Assembly (NCBI GenBank): GCA_031378345.1
Contig: JANNDY010000118.1
Location: 11,222 to 75,221 of the forward strand
DNA: 64,000 nt
Direction: 5' to 3'
Source of the DNA: Emticicia sp031378345
Lineage (GTDB): Bacteria > Bacteroidota > Bacteroidia > Cytophagales > Spirosomataceae
Shown: positions 1-6,637 of the stretch, in pieces
Numbering within the stretch: position 1 is the first letter of the stretch
How the letters are laid out: each line of letters starts with the position of its first letter
The notes under the pieces: generated by a model
The model's database searches: none
What the model was told of the DNA's origin: nothing
Seen by the model: the letters and a program-made list of their open reading frames with translations, nothing else
Position numbers and translations under genes: made by a program

Positions 1-13
1 CCTCACAGAAAAA

Positions 14-46
14 GAAAAACCACTCCAAAAATGAAGTGGTTTTTTA
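14..46. terminator. Intrinsic terminator at window start
   Basis: A hairpin with arms AACCACT and AGTGGTT is followed by a T run on the plus strand and preceded by an A run, so it could work in both directions. It lies outside the prophage and probably ends a chromosomal gene left of the window. Confidence 0.6.
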
Positions 47-102
47 GCTTAAAATTTATAAAAAGTGATTTTCATGGCAAGCCAAGACTATGTCAAAAAC
101 AA

Positions 103-136
103 AAATGCCTGATAATCGCTTGATTATCAGGCATTT
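103..136 (-). terminator. Likely original terminator of tRNA-Glu
   Basis: A perfect 15-bp inverted repeat with a 4-nt loop (arms AAATGCCTGATAATC and complement). On the minus strand it is followed by a T-rich tract. It lies about 25 bp outside the left attachment site, so before integration it would have stood just downstream of tRNA-Glu. The stem and T tract are seen; the link to the tRNA is inferred from the attachment sites. Confidence 0.7.
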
Positions 137-160
137 AGAAATAACAAAAGACTTTGTGTT

Positions 161-174
161 GTGACCCTACGGGG
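161..174. other. Left attachment site (attL core)
   Basis: The 14 bases GTGACCCTACGGGG repeat exactly at 42126-42139, where they form the 3' end of tRNA-Glu. Identity stops on both sides, so the crossover lies within these 14 bases. Confidence 0.8.
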
Positions 175-258
175 GGCAAGGGTAACACTATGTAACTTAC
201 TGATTATGAGCCACTTAAATAGTACAGGCTATCTAACTGTTAGCAAGGCTGTTAGCGA

Positions 259-717
259 TTAGGCACGAATTTGGGTATTTTGAGCATTTACTCTCATACC
301 TGACATTCTGAATCGTTTAACAGGTGGCACCTTGCTAAGATTAAGAAAATTTACATTCTCTCCCAACATCTTCTTTTGAAGTTTGATGGTATAACGTGCA
401 TCTTGAAGTGCCATTGATAACTCCTCAAGCCGTTTGTCATATTCTTGCCTTATCTCAATCCACCACTCAGGCGTTGATGATTTTGAAACATTACTTTCCT
501 CTCCTATAAACATTTCGCCTTTGCCATCAAGCAACCAGTTTCTACTCACGCCAATTTTTTCAAATTTATTGAGCATTGTTGCTGATGGGAGTTCGGCTCT
601 ACCATTTAAGTAGCCATAAATATTTACGGCATTTGTGCCTAATAATGTTGCCAATTTGTTGGGATTCAACTCTTTAGCTTCCATCACTTTTTCTAACCGT
701 TCTTTAAACGTTTCCAT
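259..717 (-). CDS. XRE-family phage repressor-like regulator
   Basis: A 152-aa protein with an N-terminal helix-turn-helix of the XRE/Cro type (about residues 5-60), ending in the WLLDGKGEMF signature common in Bacteroidota phage regulators. Residues 85-120 look like a coiled coil that could support dimerisation; the tail is basic. No LexA-like S24 protease domain is visible, so induction by self-cleavage is unlikely. It is the last gene of a minus-strand pair with the exonuclease at 743, 25 bp away, and faces the plus-strand early genes across an AT-rich 195-bp control region. Most likely the lysogeny repressor; the role is inferred from fold and position. Confidence 0.8.
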   Translation of the reverse strand: METFKERLEKVMEAKELNPNKLATLLGTNAVNIYGYLNGRAELPSATMLNKFEKIGVSRNWLLDGKGEMFIGEESNVSKSSTPEWWIEIRQEYDKRLEELSMALQDARYTIKLQKKMLGENVNFLNLSKVPPVKRFRMSGMRVNAQNTQIRA

Positions 718-742
718 GATTTTTATTATTTGGTTCTAAGTT

Positions 743-1933
743 TTATTTATCTATTTTTATATTATTTTCTTTTTTGGAAATGGCTTCTAAATAAGCATCT
801 TTGACACTTAATAAGTATTCATACTTTGCATTAAAAGCGGAATATTTTGAGTTAACACTGTCTAATTCTATCTTTTTTTTACATTTTGAAATTTGAGTAC
901 GCACAGTAATCAACTTTAATTTCATCTCAGCTAACGAATCTTCATTAGCAATTTCGATATGCTTAAAACTTTTCTGTTCTATGTCTTTAATCAATATTTC
1001 TTTTTTCTCTTGGTAAAATGTGGGCAGAGTTGGTTTAATTAAATTTCTTTCTACCAATTTGTCTGAAAAATTATTTTTATGAATTTCAATCACAATTTTT
1101 GCACAACAAATTGCATCAGAAAGTGCATTATGATGTTCTAATGGGATATTTAACTCTTGACTCAAATCTTTAAGTTTCGGACTCCAACCAATAGACTTGG
1201 CAGCTTCCATTGTGCAAGAATATTTTAAGTTCGGCACATCTATATTATAAGATTCAAGGCATGACCTTAGTACACTCATGTCAAAACTTGCTGCATTATG
1301 TGCTATCAATAAATTTGGGGTGATTTTTTCTTTAAATTCATTCCAAACCTTATCAAATGTTGGAGCATCACTGACATCACTGGCTTTTATGCCATGAATT
1401 TTAATATTTATTGGATTAAAATATAATTCTATGGGACGTATTAAACGGTAATATCTCTCAATTTCTAAGCCATCCTTAACAATCACTATTCCTATTGCAC
1501 AAGCACTATTCCTTTTAGAATTTGCTGTTTCAAAATCAATCGCTATAAAGTTTAATCCTTCGATTTTTTTTTCTTTAACTTCTTCTTCAGTATAAGTAAA
1601 ATTTGTTGAACGGCTTTTTTGGCTAATGGAAATTTGAGGATATAACTTTTTAACTTCCTCAATTTCTTTTTCAGTTATTGAGCCACTCCAGTCAATGTCT
1701 TTATTGTTTTTAATTGCCTCCTTCGCAGTTTCGATGAAAGTTTTTTTTGAAGTTAATTTCTCATAGACACCTTTTTTAAGTTTTTTTGGCAGACATCTAT
1801 ATAATATAAATGCACCAAGTATAATTGTGATAACAGATGAAACAAAATCCTTATTTGCAAATCCCCCTAAACTGCCCAAAATCAAAATTGTGCCAACTAA
1901 AATCCCTAAAATTTTAAATATTTTCTTTAGCAT
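743..1933 (-). CDS. Membrane-anchored DEDDh 3'-5' exonuclease
   Basis: A 396-aa protein. Residues 5-46 form two hydrophobic segments. A charged linker leads to a DnaQ/RNase T-type exonuclease domain from about residue 126: AIDFETA (D133, E135), HNAASFD (D218) and HHNALSDA (H268, D273) give the full DEDDh set. This family removes nucleotides from 3' ends of DNA or RNA. The membrane anchor is unusual. It is first in the minus-strand operon with the repressor, so it is probably expressed in the lysogen. It could be a prophage-encoded defence or accessory nuclease; that is inference, and a replication role cannot be excluded. Confidence 0.8.
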   Translation of the reverse strand: MLKKIFKILGILVGTILILGSLGGFANKDFVSSVITIILGAFILYRCLPKKLKKGVYEKLTSKKTFIETAKEAIKNNKDIDWSGSITEKEIEEVKKLYPQISISQKSRSTNFTYTEEEVKEKKIEGLNFIAIDFETANSKRNSACAIGIVIVKDGLEIERYYRLIRPIELYFNPINIKIHGIKASDVSDAPTFDKVWNEFKEKITPNLLIAHNAASFDMSVLRSCLESYNIDVPNLKYSCTMEAAKSIGWSPKLKDLSQELNIPLEHHNALSDAICCAKIVIEIHKNNFSDKLVERNLIKPTLPTFYQEKKEILIKDIEQKSFKHIEIANEDSLAEMKLKLITVRTQISKCKKKIELDSVNSKYSAFNAKYEYLLSVKDAYLEAISKKENNIKIDK

Positions 1934-2128
1934 GATATTTTATTAATATTATTATGATGTTTTTTAATACTATTTTGACTAATAAATATTATTATAGAAA
2001 ATTCTTATAGATTTTACTTGTATATGTTATAGATTAATTTTAATATTGTGTCATAATTAAAACAAATATTGAACATATTTAAAACATATCAAAATATTTT
2101 ACAACATTTTTAACCACTTTTTAAGAGA
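1934..2128. promoter_or_regulatory. Divergent control region (lysogeny/early switch)
   Basis: 195 bp, very AT-rich, between the minus-strand exonuclease-repressor operon and the first plus-strand gene. It contains short direct and inverted repeats such as two ACATAT elements (around 2071-2090). It is the natural place for two opposed promoters and repressor operators. No full consensus promoter could be assigned. Confidence 0.45.
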
Positions 2129-2371
2129 ATGAGTATAATTACGCTACCCGATACGGATAAATACGCAGAGCTTTCGACTCTTGCGAGAGGCGAGGTAAAG
2201 CTAAAGTTTGGTGAATCCTTTGAAAAGGGGGAGAGGTATTTGGAGAACTTTTTAGATGGCTCTACCGAGTGGACGCTTGACAGGTCCAGCCGATTTAATG
2301 AATTGGTGCAAGCACAGCATGATTTTCAGAAGGCTTTGAAAAGAGAATCAATAACCAATTTAGAAACATGA
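2129..2371 (+). CDS. Small hypothetical phage protein
   Basis: 80 aa, no recognised family. Acidic and soluble. It opens the plus-strand early cluster and overlaps the next gene by ATGA. Its FLDGSTEW region loosely resembles the FVDGSETI region of the small ORF at 2829, which may indicate an old duplication. Confidence 0.6.
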   Translation: MSIITLPDTDKYAELSTLARGEVKLKFGESFEKGERYLENFLDGSTEWTLDRSSRFNELVQAQHDFQKALKRESITNLET

Positions 2372-2496
2372 AAACCATCGGCGACTTAATAGAGCAAAAC
2401 CCAATACTGTCCATTTTTGTGGTGGCTTATATTGTTTTCTTTGCATGGATAGTTTTTGAGTTTTATACCGCACCAACCATTGATGACAAACAATAA
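2368..2496 (+). CDS. Small single-span membrane protein (42 aa)
   Basis: The ATG overlaps the stop of the upstream gene (ATGA), a strong sign of coupled translation. The protein begins MKTIGDLIEQNP, then has one hydrophobic segment (about residues 12-32) and a short polar tail. Function unknown; small membrane proteins in phage early regions are often superinfection or host-takeover factors, but nothing here shows that. Confidence 0.55.
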   Translation: MKTIGDLIEQNPILSIFVVAYIVFFAWIVFEFYTAPTIDDKQ

Positions 2497-2508
2497 ATTA
2501 CAAAAAGC

Positions 2509-2754
2509 ATGAAAATAATAAAAATTGAAAATATCAGAACGCTTGATGGCATTACTTTGACCTTCAATCATATTGGTGATGACCTTTATCGGGCAACATT
2601 TTACCATTCTGAATTTTGGAATTATCACTTTGAGCAAATACTGAAATCGGTATCGAAAGAATATCCAAATGCACATGGATTTCAGTTTTCGGTGTTTGGT
2701 TCGGCACAAGGGATTTGTGTTGGAATTGCTTTTTCACTTAATGATTTCAATTAA
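2509..2754 (+). CDS. Hypothetical phage protein
   Basis: 81 aa, mixed alpha/beta composition, no signal peptide or membrane segment, no recognised family. Twelve bases separate it from the 42-aa membrane protein, so it is probably in the same transcript. Confidence 0.55.
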   Translation: MKIIKIENIRTLDGITLTFNHIGDDLYRATFYHSEFWNYHFEQILKSVSKEYPNAHGFQFSVFGSAQGICVGIAFSLNDFN

Positions 2755-2828
2755 CGACGAATTCTAAATTATTTTTTATTGAACTTAAAAAAGATGGGTA
2801 TTTTAATACCTACCGTTTAGACCTTATT

Positions 2829-2954
2829 ATGTCGTTTCATCAAGTGCAAAATGATGCTTCCAAAATACTGTTGCGGTTTGTGGACGGTTCGGAAACGATT
2901 TTTGATGAGCCGTATCGTAATTTCTCACAAAGATTAATGAGACTGAATACCTAA
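2829..2954 (+). CDS. Small ORF, possibly the 3' part of a frameshifted gene
   Basis: 41 aa from ATG 2829. The same frame stays open upstream from 2745 and still reads like protein (LFFIELKKDGYFN before the ATG), but it has no start codon there. An ATG at 2741, overlapping the previous gene's stop, encodes only MISINDEF before a stop at 2765. One base inserted or lost near 2762 would join the two into a protein of about 70 aa. So this is either a short real gene or the remnant of a broken one. Confidence 0.4.
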   Translation: MSFHQVQNDASKILLRFVDGSETIFDEPYRNFSQRLMRLNT

Positions 2955-2958
2955 AAGT

Positions 2959-3135
2959 ATGACTGAGTTAGAAAACCGCTTGCGAATTGCTCATTTGCAT
3001 TTGAAGGGTGCTAATGAAAGAAAAGCGACCCGACCACTTGGCAATGAAGAAGAAATCATTAATATCTGTAAGAAATTAATTGAAAACTTTACCAATCAAA
3101 TCAATGAGCAATCGAAGTGTATTTCTGAACAATGA
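2959..3135 (+). CDS. Small hypothetical protein (58 aa)
   Basis: It starts MTELENRLRIAHLHLKG and ends at the TGA at 3133. Charged and helical. It begins 4 bases after the preceding stop and overlaps the start of the next gene by about 32 bases, as in tightly packed phage early operons. No recognised family. Confidence 0.5.
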   Translation: MTELENRLRIAHLHLKGANERKATRPLGNEEEIINICKKLIENFTNQINEQSKCISEQ

Positions 3136-3472
3136 GCTAAAAAAAGAGGGTTTGCGTTTTTCGTTCACAATGGCTATTAACTGTGAAGATGTTCGCACCC
3201 AACGTGAAAATATCAGTGAATGTTTGCGATTGGCAACTATTCGTGGAGTTGATGGAATGAAATTGCTTTTTGATGCTTTGAAGGAAAAGTATGAGCCACT
3301 CGCACAGGAATTGCCGAAAAAAGCAAGAGCTGTAGTTAGCCAATCGGCTGATGGGCAGATGCTTGATGGGCAATATGTTTGCCCGAACTGCAAAGTTGAT
3401 TTTGAAACACAAAAGGCTTTTAGTGGTCATGGACCTACTCGGTGTGCATCAAAAAGGTTGGTAATGGCATGA
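3104..3472 (+). CDS. Zinc-finger-like small phage protein
   Basis: 122 aa from the internal ATG 3104 (MSNRSVFLNNELKK), preferred to the ATG at 3080, which overlaps the upstream gene more deeply. The C-terminal third carries CPNCKVDFETQKAFSGH followed by a late Cys, a CxxC...H...C pattern consistent with a small zinc-binding finger. The rest is helical. It overlaps the next gene by ATGA. Probably nucleic-acid binding; function unknown. Confidence 0.6.
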   Translation: MSNRSVFLNNELKKEGLRFSFTMAINCEDVRTQRENISECLRLATIRGVDGMKLLFDALKEKYEPLAQELPKKARAVVSQSADGQMLDGQYVCPNCKVDFETQKAFSGHGPTRCASKRLVMA

Positions 3473-3585
3473 CACTTTATGTTTTGTTTGGTATGGTGGT
3501 TTTGGTACTGGCTTCGATGCCTTTGTATATAATTTGGGACAGCAGAAAAATTAAATCAAAAGATATTAAGGACCCTACTAATTAG
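3469..3585 (+). CDS. Small membrane protein (38 aa)
   Basis: The ATG overlaps the upstream stop (ATGA). One hydrophobic stretch (about residues 3-24) is followed by a basic tail, which predicts an inner-membrane protein with the tail inside. No known family. It is the last ORF before the non-coding RNA zone. Confidence 0.5.
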   Translation: MTLYVLFGMVVLVLASMPLYIIWDSRKIKSKDIKDPTN

Positions 3586-3739
3586 TTTTCATGGCAAAGA
3601 AAAAGGCTCATAAATCCTCATTGGGGACTAATGAGTAGGGTTTAGTAGAAGTGAACAGTGAGTTGGCTACTGACTTTATAGTGGCATGAGGCTTCGGAGT
3701 AGCTTTTTACTGCAAATTTAAGTGAAACGAAGCCTACAT

Positions 3740-3812
3740 AGCGGGGTGGAAAAGATGGTAATTCGCAAGGCTCATAACCTTGAAATCGGGGGTTCGAGTC
3801 CCTCCCCCGCAA
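3740..3812 (+). tRNA. tRNA-Met (CAU) with initiator-like acceptor end
   Basis: A cloverleaf fits: A1, then GCGGGG paired with CCCCGC (3805-3810), anticodon stem CAAGG/CCTTG around loop CTCATAA (anticodon CAT at 3773-3775), T-arm GGGGG-TTCGAGT-CCCTC. No CCA is encoded. As in bacterial initiator tRNA, positions 1 and 72 do not pair (here A and A). But the anticodon stem lacks the three consecutive G:C pairs of an initiator. It could be an initiator-like tRNA, an elongator, or an Ile tRNA with lysidine-modified CAU. Confidence 0.8.
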
Positions 3813-3911
3813 CGCACTTAGTCGCTCAGTGGACAAGAGAGGTACTGCCCTACAAGTAAACGACTGATGACAAACGGAAAGACGTGCCGTAGATGCTGCC
3901 AGCGTCTATGA

Positions 3912-3971
3912 TGAGAGAGAATGGGCAAAACTGACGAGTTTTTGCATCTTGGTTCGAGTCCAAGACTCTCG
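3912..3971 (+). other. tRNA-like hairpin pair lacking a D-arm
   Basis: A T-arm CTTGG-TTCGAGT-CCAAG is flanked by GAGAG upstream and CTCTC downstream, which pair as a short acceptor. A CAAAAC/GTTTTTG hairpin takes the anticodon-arm position with an irregular loop. There is no D-arm. It is either a decayed tRNA or part of the larger folded RNA; no amino-acid identity can be assigned. Confidence 0.4.
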
Positions 3972-4161
3972 CATACCAAAAACGACAGGAAGTAAGAAGA
4001 ATCGCATCGTGAGGTTTTGGAGGCAATGAGTGCAGGGATATTGCTCGTATTTCGATTGAGGTTGATACGCTCGGTCGTCAGAAACGTTAAGCTGCACCCG
4101 ATGGCGATTCACCAAATTGTTAGTTTCTAACAGAATTGGTCTATTGAACCGTATCCGTGAA

Positions 4162-4189
4162 GGTGGCGACGTTACTGCCACCATTTTTT
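4162..4189 (+). terminator. Intrinsic terminator of the RNA locus
   Basis: GGTGGC and GCCACC pair around a 9-nt loop, followed by a run of T at 4184-4189. It closes the structured-RNA locus. Confidence 0.75.
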
Positions 4190-4229
4190 AAAACTCGACT
4201 ATTCGGCTGGGCGACCCACGCTGGGTAAG

Positions 4230-4394
4230 GGTTTTTTTGTACTAAATTTTAAAGCGATAGAATCAGAATTTTCGGAATATTTAGAAGATGACCCACAGCC
4301 TTATGACCCAAGTGGCTGTTGGTGGATTTTTCTATTTCTTGGAGTGTTTTTCGGTGGAATTATATATTGGTTCGTGTCTTATTGTTTAAAATAG
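4230..4394 (+). other. Open frame for a small membrane protein, no clear start
   Basis: The frame ending at TAG 4392-4394 encodes an acidic segment (YLEDDPQPYDPS) and then a strongly hydrophobic one (IFLFLGVFFGGIIYWF). That looks like a real single-span protein, but no ATG, GTG or TTG opens the frame. It may be a decayed gene or use an uncommon start. Confidence 0.3.
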
Positions 4395-4422
4395 GCACGA
4401 ACGTTTATGAGTAACGTTAGCT

Positions 4423-4449
4423 AAAAAAGCGGTCGTACAAGGCTTTTTT
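4423..4449. terminator. Intrinsic terminator
   Basis: AAAAAAGC and GCTTTTTT pair around an 11-nt loop. It is symmetrical, so it may act in both directions. It isolates the RNA locus from the next operon. Confidence 0.6.
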
Positions 4450-4520
4450 GGTAGTTTTTCGCAAAAAATGTGGTTTTTGTGAGAGTTGCAACGCCTTGCC
4501 TTTTTTGTCGAAACTCGCAG

Positions 4521-4603
4521 TACAATAAAGTACAATAAAGTACAATAAAGTACCTTAGAACGTTCGAACTTTAGAACGTTTTTTTAGAACTTTTTTTTAG
4601 AAC
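4521..4603. repeat. Iteron-like repeat block
   Basis: Three exact tandem copies of TACAATAAAG (4521-4550) are followed by four copies of TTAGAAC starting at 4555, 4571, 4584 and 4597, with T runs between them. It lies 60 bp upstream of the first long early gene. Such arrays are typical of replication-origin iterons or operator clusters; which one applies cannot be told from sequence. Confidence 0.7.
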
Positions 4604-4661
4604 TTAAAAGAACTGAAATTTCAAAATTTTGCCATTTTTTCCATAAAAAACCTTAAAAACC

Positions 4662-5276
4662 ATGTCTTACAATCAATTAGCTGCCGACCCTAAAAACAGT
4701 ACATTCAGGCACGTAATTAACTACGGTGAACGAAACATCATTGGCTACTCAAAGAAAGTGAATACCAACGAAAACAGCGACAAAAGACGCTTGCTTGCCA
4801 ATACACTCAACAACCTTGCTTTACCAGCTTTTGAAAAAGGAGCATTTGAGATTCGGGTATTTATGCGAAGTTTTCCAAACCCTCTGACCTATACTGAAAA
4901 CCTGATACTGGAGGTTTATGAAGATGGTTTTACTTTTCATGGCGTGTGGCGAGAAGATTATGCCATGAAGACTTTCTTGACAAGGCTCTTAGAAACCAAA
5001 GATAAAACCCATGCCATCGCTGTATTTAACAACTATCAAAACCTTATTTTCAAAGGCAGCACACATGAAGAGCTGGTGGAGCAATGCCAAATATCAACTT
5101 CGTTTCTTGACCGTGAGCGAGTGGTCAGGTTTTATAAGGCTCTTTGCAAAAAATATTCTTGGGGCGATTACTCGCTTGAGTATCAAGAACCAGCTCCACT
5201 CCAAAAACCAAATATTACACCCATCAATGGGGCGGTTTCGATCGGTAGTTTAATTTCTAATTTTCAAAATCAATAA
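4662..5276 (+). CDS. Hypothetical early phage protein
   Basis: 204 aa, no recognised family, no membrane segment. It opens the long early operon directly after the iteron-like repeats, and two bases separate it from the next gene. The N-terminal half looks beta-rich, the C-terminal half helical. Its position makes a replication or DNA-binding role reasonable, but that is inference only. Confidence 0.65.
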   Translation: MSYNQLAADPKNSTFRHVINYGERNIIGYSKKVNTNENSDKRRLLANTLNNLALPAFEKGAFEIRVFMRSFPNPLTYTENLILEVYEDGFTFHGVWREDYAMKTFLTRLLETKDKTHAIAVFNNYQNLIFKGSTHEELVEQCQISTSFLDRERVVRFYKALCKKYSWGDYSLEYQEPAPLQKPNITPINGAVSIGSLISNFQNQ

Positions 5277-5278
5277 TC

Positions 5279-5656
5279 ATGGCAGCATCAAACGAAGAAG
5301 TAACAATTCAGGTGAGGGTTGGTTGCAACCCGATTCATGCCGAAGTGCATGGCTGTTATCATCGTTGGTTTTCGATATTGAACCCAAATTATGTGGAAGG
5401 CAGCGTTTCCGCTGAAGGAACGCCACCCGAACCCAAATGGACAAAGGTATTTGTAAAATCGAAAGGCTCTACTGGCTTGAGTAAGATTGTAATGAAAGGG
5501 CGAATCGTGGTTTTGCGAGGCAAATGGAGCGTGTGGAACTGGCAAAGCGTGGGCAAAGTATTTGTTGCCAATCATTTTGAGGAGATTAGCTACGAACACG
5601 TAGCTCCGAAGCCAACTGAAGTGGAGATTAATTTACAACCCGAACTTGAATTCTGA
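5279..5656 (+). CDS. Hypothetical early phage protein
   Basis: 125 aa. Beta-rich sequence with a Cys/His-containing N-terminus (residues 16-28) and a central glycine-lysine-rich stretch; no family recognised. It overlaps the next gene by one base, so the two are probably translated together. Confidence 0.6.
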   Translation: MAASNEEVTIQVRVGCNPIHAEVHGCYHRWFSILNPNYVEGSVSAEGTPPEPKWTKVFVKSKGSTGLSKIVMKGRIVVLRGKWSVWNWQSVGKVFVANHFEEISYEHVAPKPTEVEINLQPELEF

Positions 5657-6012
5657 TGAAAATAATTATAAGAATATTACCAGTGGAATATTTTGCTTTG
5701 TTGCAGTACACACGCCAAACCACCCGTCATGTGCAGCAATTATCTCCTGAGCATCGGCACATCGGCGATGTTTTGATGAGTGAATTGTTTGAAGTATTGG
5801 ACAGAAACTCTTGGAAGTGGCAGCACTTCAAAAATGATTCAAAACCATATATGCTGCGACTTGACTATTCTGATGCTAAAACTTTGGGACTGGCATTGAT
5901 GCAGATGTGTCCAGTAATGGAGCTCCAAGAAGTGCTGAGTAAACTGCACAAAGCATTGGTAGATTTTGATGGGACTTTGCTTGATAATTTGAAGCTGGAG
6001 CAGCCACCTTAA
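5656..6012 (+). CDS. Hypothetical early phage protein
   Basis: 118 aa, mainly helical, soluble, no recognised domain. Translationally coupled to the upstream gene by a one-base overlap. A 100-bp gap follows before the next start. Confidence 0.6.
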   Translation: MKIIIRILPVEYFALLQYTRQTTRHVQQLSPEHRHIGDVLMSELFEVLDRNSWKWQHFKNDSKPYMLRLDYSDAKTLGLALMQMCPVMELQEVLSKLHKALVDFDGTLLDNLKLEQPP

Positions 6013-6114
6013 AATTGGTTGATTTCAGAAGAGTGTATAAAAACAAAGAGCATTACTCGACATAATGCTCTTAGAAAAAATCAAACTTTGACAAAAATAA
6101 ACAGACGCAAATGT

Positions 6115-6393
6115 ATGAAACTTTTAATGATTAAAAACAAACAGTGGCAAGATGTGGCTATAAATATTGAGCATATCATTACTTTTTCGCCATGTAAAAG
6201 CAAAGGAACAAATATCCAAATGGCTGGTATTTTAGATATACATACACCAATGTCATTTGGGGTGTTTACAGCTGCACTCTATAACGTGAGAGATTTGGGA
6301 CTATCGGTTTTTGATAGCATGATGCTACAAAAAGAGCATGACTTCAATATTGAGCAAATTAAAAAGGAGGTGAGTGATGGGAATGACTATTGA
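6115..6393 (+). CDS. Hypothetical phage protein
   Basis: 92 aa from ATG 6115 (MKLLMIKNKQWQDV). The frame is open further upstream to 6019, but that extension is not protein-like. Its 3' end doubles as an unusually good Shine-Dalgarno for the next gene. No family recognised. Confidence 0.5.
   Translation: MKLLMIKNKQWQDVAINIEHIITFSPCKSKGTNIQMAGILDIHTPMSFGVFTAALYNVRDLGLSVFDSMMLQKEHDFNIEQIKKEVSDGNDY
6361..6379 (+). promoter_or_regulatory. Strong Shine-Dalgarno site
   Basis: AAAAAGGAGG stands 6 bases before ATG 6377. Such a strong purine-rich site is unusual in Bacteroidota, where A-rich leaders are the rule. It decides the start at 6377 over the GTG at 6374. Confidence 0.6.
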
Positions 6394-6637
6394 AATAGAT
6401 GTACTCGACCATTTCGATGACGAAGAATTTGCAAGGCATCTACGTAAAAATGATTGGACTTGCGAGAAAAATGGGTGGCTTAGTAAGACTGACAACAAAA
6501 TTAAAAAAGATAATATGAATTTTGGTGTGAAGGTACATTACGGTTTGGGCTTGAAAGATGAATCACTTGCGAAAGCAATAGAAGATGCGTTTGATAAGCA
6601 TGGTTATTTTTTGATTGAAAAACTTAGAGCGTTATGA
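6377..6637 (+). CDS. Hypothetical phage protein
   Basis: 86 aa, acidic, with no recognised family. Start chosen from the AAGGAGG site. It overlaps both neighbours (6393 upstream, 6634 downstream), so it belongs to the early operon. Confidence 0.6.
   Translation: MGMTIEIDVLDHFDDEEFARHLRKNDWTCEKNGWLSKTDNKIKKDNMNFGVKVHYGLGLKDESLAKAIEDAFDKHGYFLIEKLRAL

Larger units (their letters stand above)
3586..4189 (+). ncRNA. Large structured phage RNA carrying a tRNA (candidate)
   Basis: About 600 bases without a credible ORF but dense in pairing. Seen: TCATT/AATGA near 3618; AGGCTTCG paired with CGAAGCCT around 3690-3737; an embedded tRNA-Met(CAU); a second T-arm with a TTCGAGT loop at about 3950-3965; a long-range stem GAATCGC-ATCG (3999-4009) with CGAT-G-GCGATTC (4099-4110) enclosing GTGCAG/CTGCAC and GTAT/ATAC; a CCAA...GTTAG/CTAAC...TTGG hairpin; and an intrinsic terminator at 4162-4189. 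Phage RNAs such as GOLLD combine tRNAs with giant folds, but I cannot assign a family. The 5' end is unknown. Confidence 0.6.

Noticed and set aside
2409..2443. GTCC followed 31 bp later by TTTG, as in the phage promoters.
   Set aside because: It reads GTCCATT instead of GTCCTTT, lacks the A before the -7 box and lies inside a small gene; taken as chance.
3813..3965. Group I intron-containing tRNA.
   Set aside because: The 5' half does not pair with the CTCTC acceptor end and conserved P7 elements are not convincing.
3813..4189. tmRNA.
   Set aside because: No Ala-type acceptor end, no tag reading frame, no pairing of ends.
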